Made by a program: the position numbers and the translations under genes. Under the pieces are notes generated by a model, which saw only the letters and a list, made by a program, of their open reading frames with translations, was not told the origin of the DNA and did no database searches. From the NCBI GenBank assembly GCA_035649235.1, contig DASRJX010000024.1, forward strand, positions 1 to 7,749: a stretch of 7,749 nucleotides of DNA, read 5' to 3'. Each line of letters starts with the position of its first letter. The first letter of the stretch is position 1. This DNA is from DASRJX01 sp035649235 (GTDB taxonomy: Bacteria; Acidobacteriota; Polarisedimenticolia; Gp22-AA2). Below are positions 1 to 7,035 of this stretch, one piece after another.

Positions 1-1
1 C

Positions 2-418
2 CTCGTGTCGCTCAACGTGACGATCGAGAGGAGCGCTGAGGGAGAGCCGACCGAGCTGCTGCGCCAGCAGGTGCTCACGGCGACCTTGGGGCGCAGCGCG
101 AGCACGGCGACGAGCTCCCACCATGCGCTGCCGGATGGAACCGAAGGGGAGCGGCGCTATCGGAGCGAGGAGCTCGAGGTGACGCTCAGCCCGATCCTCG
201 TCGTGGCGGGACGGCTGCAGATCGATGTGAGGGTCGGCGGCGAAGTCGGGACCCAATCTGCCTCCGGAGAGTCGGTCCGGCACCCTGTCGAAGCCTCCGA
301 GACCTTCGTCGTCGCGCCCGGTGAGCCGCGGCTGCTGGAATTCGCGGTGCTCTCGGGAGGGCCCGACGAAGGCTGGGGCCGGGTCCGGTTCCGGGTTCAG
401 GTGACCTGCAGGTTTTAG
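2..418 (+). CDS. C-terminal part of an unrecognised beta-rich protein (5' truncated)
   Basis: The reading frame is open from the left window edge to a TAG stop at 416-418, giving about 139 residues. A GTG codon at 5-7 could act as a start, but no Shine-Dalgarno is visible because the window begins there, and the frame stays open upstream, so the true start is probably outside. The visible part is rich in alternating hydrophobic and polar stretches (for example the segments reading ELEVTLSPILVVAGRLQIDV and RVRFRVQVTCRF), which suggests beta-strands. I see no catalytic motif, membrane helix or known domain signature. The last base of the stop codon is the first base of the inserted element at 418-689. 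Reconstructing the empty site gives the same TAG stop, so the insertion did not truncate the protein. Function unknown; a secreted or envelope protein is only a guess. Confidence 0.6.
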   Translation, partial: LVSLNVTIERSAEGEPTELLRQQVLTATLGRSASTATSSHHALPDGTEGERRYRSEELEVTLSPILVVAGRLQIDVRVGGEVGTQSASGESVRHPVEASETFVVAPGEPRLLEFAVLSGGPDEGWGRVRFRVQVTCRF

Positions 419-448
419 GAGCCTGTCCGAGTAATCGCACGGGTCGCG
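416..448 (+). repeat. Left terminal inverted repeat (including TA flank)
   Basis: The first 20 bases, TAGGAGCCTGTCCGAGTAAT, are a perfect reverse complement of 672-691. The next 13 bases (436-448) match the reverse complement of 659-671 with two mismatches, at 436 and 440. The first two bases are the presumed TA target duplication. Confidence 0.85.
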
Positions 449-689
449 TTCGCGGCGCCGCGGGGTTGAATGTGAGGCGCCGCGACGACGGCGATGCGGG
501 ACATCGCCGAGGAGCGGCAACGACGCAGGCGACCCCGCGTCGCCGCGAACCCTCTGGGCGCATGGGGGTTGCGGCCCCATGCTTCGTTGCTCGTCGTCGC
601 CGATGGCTCCACATCGCCTCCTCCTCGCGCCTCGCCTGGGACTCGCAAGCCCCATGCGCGCGACCCATGCCATTACTCGGACAGGCTCC
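418..689. mobile_element. MITE-like palindromic element flanked by TA (Tc1/mariner-IS630 type suspected)
   Basis: The element begins GGAGCCTGTCCGAGTAAT and ends with the exact reverse complement. Both ends are flanked by TA (416-417 and 690-691), the target duplication expected of Tc1/mariner or IS630-type transposition. The similarity between arms continues inward: 416-448 and 659-691 match with two mismatches over 33 bp, and 491-526 resembles the reverse complement of 582-617 with small gaps. The whole unit can therefore fold back as one long imperfect hairpin with a GC-rich tip. It carries no credible transposase gene; the open frames inside are arginine-rich frames of the kind GC-rich DNA gives. 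It fills most of the gene-free stretch between the first two genes. A repeat family of another kind (REP/BIME-like) is possible, but length, terminal repeats and TA flanks favour a non-autonomous transposon. Confidence 0.75.
560..582. repeat. Perfect 8-bp hairpin near the centre of the palindromic element
   Basis: GCATGGGG (560-567) pairs with CCCCATGC (575-582) around a 7-base loop. It lies about 17 bases right of the geometric centre of the element. A second small hairpin lies just left of it, GGCGAC (528-533) with GTCGCC (539-544). These would form the tip of the long fold-back structure. Confidence 0.7.
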
Positions 690-691
690 TA
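659..691 (-). repeat. Right terminal inverted repeat (including TA flank)
   Basis: This is the partner of 416-448. The outer 20 bases are perfect and the full 33 bases contain two mismatches. The last two bases (690-691) are the second copy of the TA flank. Confidence 0.85.
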
Positions 692-700
692 GCCGCCCGG

Positions 701-714
701 GGCTCGCCAGAGCC
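701..714 (+). terminator. Short hairpin after the first gene, possible displaced 3' end signal
   Basis: GGCTC (701-705) pairs with GAGCC (710-714) around the 4-base loop GCCA. No T-tract follows, so it is not a standard intrinsic terminator. If the element at 418-689 and one TA are removed, this hairpin lies about 9 bases after the upstream stop codon, a normal position for a 3'-end structure. Weak evidence. Confidence 0.25.
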
Positions 715-749
715 GATCCGGCGCCGCGCAGGGGGCGTCGGCGATCCGG
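714..749 (+). repeat. 8-bp direct repeat CGATCCGG upstream of the operon promoter
   Basis: CGATCCGG occurs at 714-721 and 742-749, 28 bp apart start to start; the second copy ends 7 bp before the -35 box. The position would suit activator sites, but an 8-mer of this composition can recur by chance in GC-rich DNA. Confidence 0.3.
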
Positions 750-756
750 GCCGAAA

Positions 757-785
757 TTGACACAACACATTGTTTCGACTAGAGT
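757..785 (+). promoter_or_regulatory. Sigma-70-type promoter of the three-gene envelope operon
   Basis: A perfect -35 box TTGACA (757-762) is followed by a 17-base spacer and a -10 box TAGAGT (780-785, four of six consensus bases). Transcription would start near 792, leaving a leader of about 66 bases before the ATG at 858. The -35 region TTGACACAAC is identical over ten bases to the promoter at 7076-7104, which has the same spacing. An 8-bp direct repeat CGATCCGG (714-721 and 742-749) lies just upstream of the -35. Confidence 0.7.
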
Positions 786-806
786 AACGGGCCGCTGAAT
801 CATCGA

Positions 807-839
807 TCTCCGACCGTTCCAATATCGGATGTTCGGAGA
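807..839 (+). other. Hairpin in the 5' leader of the operon
   Basis: TCTCCGA (807-813) is a perfect complement of TCGGAGA (833-839), with a 19-base loop in which CCG (814-816) could also pair with CGG (826-828). The stem ends 7 bases before the likely Shine-Dalgarno AGAGG (847-851). No known riboswitch pattern is recognised, and function is unproven. Confidence 0.35.
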
Positions 840-857
840 ATTGGACAGAGGGTCCCG

Positions 858-2675
858 ATGATGCAACCCACCTGGATTCGCCTGGCAGGTCTCTCGGCTG
901 TGATGCTGCGCCTGAGTGGTTCGGCCGTGGCATCAGACGGGACCCTGGCGGGCCGCCTGATCGACAGCCGTGGAACGGCGGTTGCCGACGCTACCATCCT
1001 GGTTTTTCCCGCGGGTGGGTCGGTCCAGATCGATCCTCCAGCCAGGCTCCAGAGCGACGCCCGGGGCGCCTTCTCCGCCAGCCTGCCCGAAGGGCGATTC
1101 GTCGTCGCCGCCGTGAAGCGCGGCTACGAGATCTCCTTTGCGCAGGTCTGCACGCGAACGAGCCGGGTCCTGCGCATGCGATTGCGGCCGACCGAGCCGA
1201 AGCGCGCGGGCGCCGATCCGCTGGACGCGCGCGTTCTGGACGAAGAATGGTTCCTCCGCCAGCAGCGCGCGGACGTGCTCCGGGACGAGGAGGCATCGAT
1301 CGCGGACGTCACGTACGAGAATCCGGCGGACGTGGACGAAGGGCCGGCCGTGGCGAATCTGGAGCGGGCCCTTCTGGGCCCGGTCGACGGAGACCTCGCG
1401 CACAGCTTCGCGGCGGAGAACCTGCTGGGGATGGTCGACGGCGCCGCGGACAGCGACGACGGTGCCCGCACCACGGCGCTCACGCTGCACGCACCGCTCA
1501 ACAGACAGCTCGCCTGGAGCCTCGACGGCATGAGCGGACGCAGCCGGATCGCCCTCCCGGACGGGGCGGGGCGGCTCACGGGTGCCTCCGACCGGCTGGC
1601 CGCCGGCATCGACTATCGTTCGGTGGAAGGCGAGAGGACCGCGGCGCTTCGCGGCTGGTTCGGAACCGCCACCGCGGGAGCGGGCCGGATCCATCAGCGC
1701 TCCCTCGAGGGAACGGGTGAGATGGCGCTGGGGAGCGGCGCAACACACCGCCTCGCCGTCGGCCTGCGCGCCTGGGGCGGGGAGGCCGATTTCGGCGACG
1801 GTACGTTCCTCACCCTCGATCGGACGGCGTCCGCCGCGACGGAGATGGAGCGCGTGGATGCCAGGGGATACAACCTCTACGCGGGGGAGCGGCTGCGGCT
1901 CGGCGAGCTGACGCAGATGGACTACGGGCTGGAATACAGGACCGACTCCCAGGCGGGTGAGGATCGGGCCGTGCCGCGGCTCGGCGTCAGCCGCGTGCTC
2001 CTGGCCGGGAGCGCGAAGGAGATGACCATTCGATCCGATCTCCTGCTCGACCCCGGGCGCCCCGGCGGACGGCTGGCGATCCAGGCCGCGCCGCACGAGC
2101 AGATCCGGGTCTCGGCGTCACTCGCCTTCCTTCCTCCGAACGCCTTCATCGACATCGAGGCCGCTGTCCCCGGCCGACCTGCCGCAAGGGAGCTGCCGGC
2201 GCCAGGCCAGAGCAGCGCGGCCACGCGCGAGGTCGACGTCCAGGTGGCGGCCGATCTCGGGGCGCTCGAGGGCAGCCTGAGCGGGACCGTCGGCCGCGCA
2301 GGAGAGAGGAGTCTTCCCGTCATCGAGGAGGGCCCGCTGGCGCTGGTGTTGTTCGGATCCGAGCGTTTCTACGAGACGCGCCTCGGAATCGGCTACCGGC
2401 CGTGGGAGGCGCGGATGGAGATCGGCTTTCGTCGCGTCGCATCGGAGTCGCGCCCGGAACCCGGGCCGCCGATCGGGCCGCCGCTCGACTACCGGCGCCT
2501 CGACCTCATGCTCTCCAAGGTCCTTCCCTCTCCTCGCAGCATTCTCGGCGGGCGCCTGCGGGCGCTCGTCGAGTGGCAGGGACTCGAGTACCAGTCCCTG
2601 CTGGCGGCGAACGGCGGGTCCCTGCTCTCCGGCGTCACCGGTCGCCTGAGCGGGGGCGTCGGGCTCACTTTCTAG
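858..2675 (+). CDS. Outer-membrane beta-barrel-type protein with N-terminal CPR domain
   Basis: Predicted 605-residue exported protein. Residues 1-25 look like a signal peptide with a likely cleavage after Ala25 (SAVA|SD); an Arg at residue 18 inside the hydrophobic part is unusual. Residues 28-110 match the carboxypeptidase regulatory-like fold seen in TonB receptors and SusC-like proteins (GTLAGRLIDSRGTAVADATI, then DARGAFSASLPEGRFVVAAV). A charged linker (about 115-200) leads to a long region of alternating amphipathic strands (about 205-605) ending in GGVGLTF. The terminal Phe is the usual last residue of barrels recognised by the BAM machinery. No TonB plug motif such as the GRNYQD seen in the 7199 gene is visible, so it is not a standard TonB receptor. 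ATG 858 is preceded by AGAGG at 847-851; the adjacent ATG at 861 is an alternative. It is the first gene of the operon, 7 bp before the kinase. The ligand is unknown; it may be a structural or sensory partner of the kinase. Confidence 0.75.
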   Translation: MMQPTWIRLAGLSAVMLRLSGSAVASDGTLAGRLIDSRGTAVADATILVFPAGGSVQIDPPARLQSDARGAFSASLPEGRFVVAAVKRGYEISFAQVCTRTSRVLRMRLRPTEPKRAGADPLDARVLDEEWFLRQQRADVLRDEEASIADVTYENPADVDEGPAVANLERALLGPVDGDLAHSFAAENLLGMVDGAADSDDGARTTALTLHAPLNRQLAWSLDGMSGRSRIALPDGAGRLTGASDRLAAGIDYRSVEGERTAALRGWFGTATAGAGRIHQRSLEGTGEMALGSGATHRLAVGLRAWGGEADFGDGTFLTLDRTASAATEMERVDARGYNLYAGERLRLGELTQMDYGLEYRTDSQAGEDRAVPRLGVSRVLLAGSAKEMTIRSDLLLDPGRPGGRLAIQAAPHEQIRVSASLAFLPPNAFIDIEAAVPGRPAARELPAPGQSSAATREVDVQVAADLGALEGSLSGTVGRAGERSLPVIEEGPLALVLFGSERFYETRLGIGYRPWEARMEIGFRRVASESRPEPGPPIGPPLDYRRLDLMLSKVLPSPRSILGGRLRALVEWQGLEYQSLLAANGGSLLSGVTGRLSGGVGLTF

Positions 2676-2682
2676 AGGGCCC

Positions 2683-5454
2683 GTGCGCTCCACCCGCATC
2701 CTCGCCCTCGCTATCACGCTCCTGCTCCTGCTCTGGGGCGTGAAGTCGTTCGCCTCGAAGGGCGCCTCGACGGAACCGGAGATCGGTGTGGACTGGGTCG
2801 ACGCGCAGCCCGGCGTCCTGGCCGATTCGGTCATCCCCCGCGAGCCGGGCTGGAAAGGCGGCCTGCGTCCGGGGGACCGCCTGCTCACGATCGCCCGCCA
2901 GCCGGCCGAGAGCGCGGCGCAGGCCGAGCGGGCGCTCCAGGCCCTCCCCCCCGGGGGGGCACTCGAGCTCGAAGTCGATCGCGACGGCGAGACCCTCTCG
3001 TGTCTGGTGCGCCCCATCTGGATCGGCGGCGCCGATCCGGTCGACTACTACCTGGCGATCGTGTCGCTCACTTTCCTCGCCGTGGGGCTTCTCGTCTGGC
3101 TGCGCGCCACCCGGGCGCGGGCCGCGGTGCCATTCGCGCTCCACTGCCAGGCGATGTACCTCTATCTCGTCCACTCGCCGACCGGCCGTGGTGGGATGCT
3201 CGATCTGGCCGCCTACTGGGGCGATCTCGTGGGCCTGCTCGCCGCCCCGGCCCTGTTCGTGCACATCAACGTGGCCCTCAGCGACGACGATCGCAACGCG
3301 GCCGGGCGCCGCCTCAGGCGGGCGCTCCTGTACATCCCCCCGGTCCTGCTCCTGCTCTACAACATCTTCCTGATCCCTCTGGGCGGCGCTTACCGTTTCG
3401 AGGATCCGGTGGCGGCCATCCGGTTCCGGGAGCGGGTGGAGCAGCTCTATGTCGCCACCTATCTCATCGCCGGCATCGCCCTGGCGGTCCGCTCGTACCT
3501 CTCCGCCGAGAGGCTGCAGACCCGCTGGCAGCTCAAGTGGATGGCCTGGGGGAGCGTGTTCGGCTTCCTGCCGGCGGCCCTGTTCTACCTCCTGCCGTTG
3601 TCGCTGGGGGTCCGGATCGGCGCCTGGAGCCAGCTGTCGGTGCTGCCGATGGCGCTGGTGCCCCTCTCCTTCGCGGCCGCCATCGTGCACTACCGGCTGC
3701 TCGATCTGGACGTGTTCCTGAAGCAGGGCACGGTCGCGATCGGGATGCTCCTGGCCGTGGCGGCGACGTACGCGGCCTCCTACGTCCTGATGGACCGCAT
3801 GGCCGGAGGCGCCAGGCGGCCCGGCTTCAACGCCGCCCTGATCCTGGCCACCTTCCTGACGGCCATCTTCTACCCCAGGCTGCACCGCCGGCTCAAAGGG
3901 CTGGTCGATCAGTTCTTCTATCGCGAGCGTTACGACTACCGTCGCACGCTGATCGAGTTCGGCGAGGCGCTCAATCGCGAGCTGAGCCTGCCGACGCTGG
4001 TCCGGAAGTTCACGGGCCGCGTGGAGCGGACCTTCGGCGTGGGAGCGGCGCACGTGTTCGTCCGGGACCCGCAGGGGACTTCGCTTGTGAGCGAGTCGGC
4101 GGGCGCGATCGATCTCGACGGTCCAATCGCGAGACTCCTGCGCGGGGTCGACTATCTCTCCCTCCGCGACCACCCCGGCGCGGCCGAGACCGCGACCGGC
4201 CGCCGGCTGCTAAGGGACCTCGGACTGGAATACCTCCTGCCGCTCCTGGTCGAAGGTCAGATTGTCGCCGTGGTCGCGATCGGGACCGCGCTGGACGGCG
4301 AGCCGCCGACCTCCGAGGACCTGCAGCTCCTGGTGTCGTTCTGCCGGCACGCCGCCGTGGCGTTCGAATCGGCGCGGCTCTACAGCGCCCTGGCCGAGAA
4401 GGTCCGCGAGGTCGAGTCGCTCAAGGTGTTCACGGAGAGCATCCTCGAGTCGAGCCGCGTCGGCATCATCGTCTCCGGCCCGGACGGGCGGCTGGTGGGG
4501 ATCAACCGCGCCTTCGAGGCGCTCTATGGGGCGACGCGCGACGAGCTGCTCGGCAGGCCCGTGGGCGAGGTGATCCCGGAGCCGCGGTCCACGGACGGCG
4601 GCCGCGTGGACCGGACCCTCGTCAGCACGCGGAAAGGCGGTCGCCCGGTGGTCAACCTCACGCGCTCGGCACTCAGGGACCCGGACGGTCGCATCCTGGG
4701 ACAGGTCCATACGGTCGACGACATCACCGAGCAGGTGCGGCGCGAGGAGGACCTCCAGCGCCGGGAGCACCTCGCCTCGATAGGCCTTCTGGCCTCGGGG
4801 ATCGCGCACGAGGTCAACACTCCCCTGACCGGCATCTCCTCCTACACGCAGCTCCTGCTCGAGTCCCGCTCGCCCCAGGATCCCGAGTACCCCATCCTGC
4901 GCACGATCGCGCAGCAGACCCAGCGCGCCGCGGGGATCGCGAGCAGCCTGCTCAATTTCGCGCGGCAGGCGGACGACGACTACCACGCGATCGACCCCAG
5001 CGCCATGGCCGCCGAGACCCTGCAGCTGTTCGAGCCCCATCTCCGGGGCAAGCGGATCGAGCTCCGGAAGGAGATCGAGGAGCCCCTCCCGACCATCCAG
5101 GGGAACCGGGGCCGGCTCCAACAAGTGTTGATGAACCTGCTGCTCAATGCCGTCGACGCCATGCCCGCGGGCGGCATCGTGACGGTGCGGGCGTCCTCCT
5201 CCGGGGGCCGGATCCGCATCCAGGTCGGCGACACGGGGATCGGCATCGCGCCGGAGCACCTGGAAAGGATCTACGATCCCTTCTACACCACCAAGCCGCG
5301 CGGCCAGGGGACCGGACTGGGACTGTCGGTCTCCTACGGAATCGTCAAGGAGCACGCGGGCACCCTGAGCGCGGAGAGCACGCCGGGCGAGGGGTCGCGC
5401 TTCACCATCAGCCTCCCGATCGCGGAGGCCACCGCCAGGAGGGTGCTTGCATGA
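2683..5454 (+). CDS. PDZ-containing multi-pass membrane sensor histidine kinase (GAF-PAS-HisKA-HATPase)
   Basis: Predicted 923-residue sensor kinase for the regulator encoded next door. Order of parts: membrane segment (5-20); PDZ domain (about 32-110, with GWKGGLRPGDRLLTI) predicted periplasmic; about eight to nine further membrane segments (121-397), including HYRLLDLDVFLKQG, a pattern I know from multi-pass kinases related to PrsK; a GLVDQFFYRERYDYRRTL junction (406-423) typical of the same group; GAF-like domain (about 434-565); PAS domain (about 576-684); HisKA with phosphoacceptor His709 in GIAHEVNTPL; HATPase with N-box Asn818/Asn822, G1 DTGIGI (850-855), F-box DPFYTT (865-870) and G2 GTGLGLS (876-882). 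All catalytic motifs look intact. Start GTG 2683 has AGAGGG at 2674-2679, overlapping the upstream stop; a later GTG at 2740 would remove the first membrane helix and is less likely. The stop overlaps the next gene by ATGA. The signal is unknown. Confidence 0.93.
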   Translation: MRSTRILALAITLLLLLWGVKSFASKGASTEPEIGVDWVDAQPGVLADSVIPREPGWKGGLRPGDRLLTIARQPAESAAQAERALQALPPGGALELEVDRDGETLSCLVRPIWIGGADPVDYYLAIVSLTFLAVGLLVWLRATRARAAVPFALHCQAMYLYLVHSPTGRGGMLDLAAYWGDLVGLLAAPALFVHINVALSDDDRNAAGRRLRRALLYIPPVLLLLYNIFLIPLGGAYRFEDPVAAIRFRERVEQLYVATYLIAGIALAVRSYLSAERLQTRWQLKWMAWGSVFGFLPAALFYLLPLSLGVRIGAWSQLSVLPMALVPLSFAAAIVHYRLLDLDVFLKQGTVAIGMLLAVAATYAASYVLMDRMAGGARRPGFNAALILATFLTAIFYPRLHRRLKGLVDQFFYRERYDYRRTLIEFGEALNRELSLPTLVRKFTGRVERTFGVGAAHVFVRDPQGTSLVSESAGAIDLDGPIARLLRGVDYLSLRDHPGAAETATGRRLLRDLGLEYLLPLLVEGQIVAVVAIGTALDGEPPTSEDLQLLVSFCRHAAVAFESARLYSALAEKVREVESLKVFTESILESSRVGIIVSGPDGRLVGINRAFEALYGATRDELLGRPVGEVIPEPRSTDGGRVDRTLVSTRKGGRPVVNLTRSALRDPDGRILGQVHTVDDITEQVRREEDLQRREHLASIGLLASGIAHEVNTPLTGISSYTQLLLESRSPQDPEYPILRTIAQQTQRAAGIASSLLNFARQADDDYHAIDPSAMAAETLQLFEPHLRGKRIELRKEIEEPLPTIQGNRGRLQQVLMNLLLNAVDAMPAGGIVTVRASSSGGRIRIQVGDTGIGIAPEHLERIYDPFYTTKPRGQGTGLGLSVSYGIVKEHAGTLSAESTPGEGSRFTISLPIAEATARRVLA
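5437..5443 (+). promoter_or_regulatory. Strong Shine-Dalgarno fixing the regulator start inside the kinase gene
   Basis: AGGAGGG lies 7 bases before ATG 5451, within the last codons of the kinase gene. This start matters because the regulator frame stays open for about 2.4 kb upstream without coding sense. The ATGA overlap of kinase stop and regulator start supports translational coupling and roughly matched production of the two partners. Confidence 0.85.
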
Positions 5455-6884
5455 GCGAGGCGATCGTCGAGACGATTCCGCTGGATCGGGAATTGGTCCG
5501 GGAGGAGAGCCCCGGACGGATCCTGATCATCGATGACGAACCGATAGTCCAGGAGGTCCTGCGCGACATCCTGGCGCGCGAGAGGCACGGGCTGACCTTC
5601 GCTCCCGACGCCGAGACGGGCCTTCTGGCGCTGGAGACGGGCGAGTTCGACCTCGTCGTGCTCGATCTCATGCTGCCGGGGATGGGGGGGCTCGAGGCGC
5701 TCGGCGAGCTGCTGAAGCGCGATCCGAGCCAGGTCGTAGTGATGCTGACCGCTTACGGGTCGGTAGAGACGGCGGTGCAGGCCATGCGCCTGGGGGCGCA
5801 TGACTACCTGACCAAGCCGTTCAAGAACGAAGACGTGATCCGATCGATCCGGAACGGGTTGAGGCACCGGAGGCTGCTGGTCGAGAACCGAACGCTGCGC
5901 CGGGCCCTGCAGGGGAAGGCCGGGTCCTGGGGACTGATCGGCAGGAGTCCGGCCATGCGCAACCTGTACAACCTGATCGAGCAGGTGGCACCCAGCCGCT
6001 CGACCATCCTCTTGCAGGGGGAGAGCGGCACGGGCAAGGAGCTGGTGGCCCGGGCCATCCATGCCCGGTCCGGGCGACCGGCGGAGGCCTTCGTCGTGGT
6101 CAACTCCGGCAGCATGCCGGCCGACCTTCTGGAGAGCAACCTGTTCGGACACGTCAAGGGCGCCTTCACCGGGGCCGTGCAGGCCAAGAAGGGCCTGTTC
6201 GAAGTGGCGGACGGCGGGTCGATCTTCTTCGACGAGATCAGCAGCGTGAAGCCGGAAGTCCAGGCCAAGCTCTTGAGGGTCATCCAGGAAAAGGAGTTCC
6301 TGCCGCTGGGCGCCGTCCAGAGCGTCCAGGTGGACGTCCGGATCATCGCCGCCACGAACATCGACCTCATGGATCTGGTGACCCGAGGGGAGTTCCGCGA
6401 GGATCTCTACTACCGCCTCAACGTCATCACGCTCGACCTGCCGCCCTTGCGGGCGCGGCGGCAGGACATTCCGCTGCTGATCGAGCACTTCATCGAGAAG
6501 TACGCCGGAGAGAACCGCAAGGAGGTCCGGGGGGTGACTCCCCAGGCGATGGCCATCCTGGTGGACGACGCGTGGCGCGGCAACGTCCGGGAGCTCGAAA
6601 ACGTCATCGAACGGGCGGTGGTCCTGGCGCGGGAGCCTCTGATCGGCCCGGATCTCCTGCCCGACGGCCTGCGGGGCGCCGCGACGAGGGCCCCCTCCGT
6701 CTCGAGCGCCCTGGTGGAGGGCCCCTTCTCCTTCTACGAGACCATGGAGCGCTTCGAGCGCGAGATCATCCACGAGAGCCTCAAGCGGGCCGGGGGGGTG
6801 CAGCGCCGCGCCGCCGCGCTCCTGGGGCTCAAGGCGACCACCCTCAACGAGAAGATCAAGCGGCTCAAGATCGACCGCCCCTGA
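5451..6884 (+). CDS. Sigma-54-dependent NtrC-family response regulator (REC-AAA+-Fis)
   Basis: Predicted 477-residue cytoplasmic transcription activator, phosphorylated by the adjacent kinase. After about 20 extra residues comes a receiver domain (22-140) with acidic pair Asp28/Asp29, phosphoacceptor Asp72 in LDLMLPGMGG, Thr100 and Lys122. The AAA+ domain (about 161-400) has Walker A GESGTGKE (190-197), an intact sigma-54 contact loop GAFTGA (237-242), Walker B IFFDEI (258-263) and the conserved REDLYYRLNV (316-325) with arginine-finger-region residues. The C-terminal Fis-type helix-turn-helix spans about 428-474 and ends in LKATTLNEKIKRLKI, a form resembling the RTTLxEKL type of flagellar and envelope regulators. 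Length and order are normal for NtrC-type regulators. An intact GAFTGA means it should act at -24/-12 promoters; none is convincing in this window, so its targets are probably elsewhere. It is the third and last gene of the operon. Confidence 0.95.
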   Translation: MSEAIVETIPLDRELVREESPGRILIIDDEPIVQEVLRDILARERHGLTFAPDAETGLLALETGEFDLVVLDLMLPGMGGLEALGELLKRDPSQVVVMLTAYGSVETAVQAMRLGAHDYLTKPFKNEDVIRSIRNGLRHRRLLVENRTLRRALQGKAGSWGLIGRSPAMRNLYNLIEQVAPSRSTILLQGESGTGKELVARAIHARSGRPAEAFVVVNSGSMPADLLESNLFGHVKGAFTGAVQAKKGLFEVADGGSIFFDEISSVKPEVQAKLLRVIQEKEFLPLGAVQSVQVDVRIIAATNIDLMDLVTRGEFREDLYYRLNVITLDLPPLRARRQDIPLLIEHFIEKYAGENRKEVRGVTPQAMAILVDDAWRGNVRELENVIERAVVLAREPLIGPDLLPDGLRGAATRAPSVSSALVEGPFSFYETMERFEREIIHESLKRAGGVQRRAAALLGLKATTLNEKIKRLKIDRP

Positions 6885-6902
6885 GCGCCGAGCCGGGCCT
6901 GT

Positions 6903-6947
6903 GCTCCCCTCTTCCGGCTGGAGCTACGGGGGGTGGGGAGGCCCCCG
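6903..6947 (+). terminator. GC-rich hairpins after the regulator gene, possible operon terminator
   Basis: GCTCC (6903-6907) can pair with GGAGC (6920-6924), and CGGGGG (6927-6932) with CCCCCG (6942-6947). Both begin within about 45 bases of the stop codon. No T-tract follows, so if termination occurs here it may depend on Rho or on the structure alone. Confidence 0.35.
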
Positions 6948-6992
6948 CTGTACAGAAACCGCACCGCTGCTCAGACCCCTTCCATGATCTCC

Positions 6993-7020
6993 TTGACAGG
7001 TCAGGGCTTGACAGTAGAAT
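6993..7020 (+). promoter_or_regulatory. Promoter P1 upstream of the TonB receptor gene
   Basis: TTGACA (6993-6998), a 16-base spacer and TAGAAT (7015-7020, five of six consensus bases) form a strong sigma-70-type promoter. A second perfect TTGACA lies inside the spacer (7008-7013), but no good -10 box sits 17 bases beyond it. Transcripts from P1 would have a leader of about 170 bases. Confidence 0.55.
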
Positions 7021-7035
7021 TAGAAACGCTTTGGG

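Noticed and set aside
415..866. Open frames on both strands within and around the palindromic element
   Set aside because: They arise from the inverted-repeat GC-rich sequence, are Arg-rich, and have no transposase motif or convincing start site. Database hits to them would probably be other copies of the repeat.
933..2096. Antisense open frame opposite the barrel gene
   Set aside because: Arg-rich product without domains, while the + strand has a signal peptide, CPR domain, start site and promoter.
2740..2742. Alternative GTG start for the kinase
   Set aside because: It would delete the N-terminal hydrophobic helix needed to place the PDZ domain in the periplasm, and the GTG at 2683 has its own Shine-Dalgarno.
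3000..5450. Regulator reading frame open for about 2.4 kb upstream across the kinase gene
   Set aside because: The translation is rich in Arg, Pro, Gly and Ala with no domain, while the other frame encodes a complete kinase. GC-rich DNA lacks stops in the shifted frame. The regulator start at 5451 has a strong Shine-Dalgarno.
2665..6773. Long antisense open frames (2665-4173, 4210-5355, 5334-6773)
   Set aside because: They lie opposite well-supported kinase and regulator genes and give low-complexity Arg/Gln/Glu/Asp/His-rich products without motifs. They are composition artefacts.
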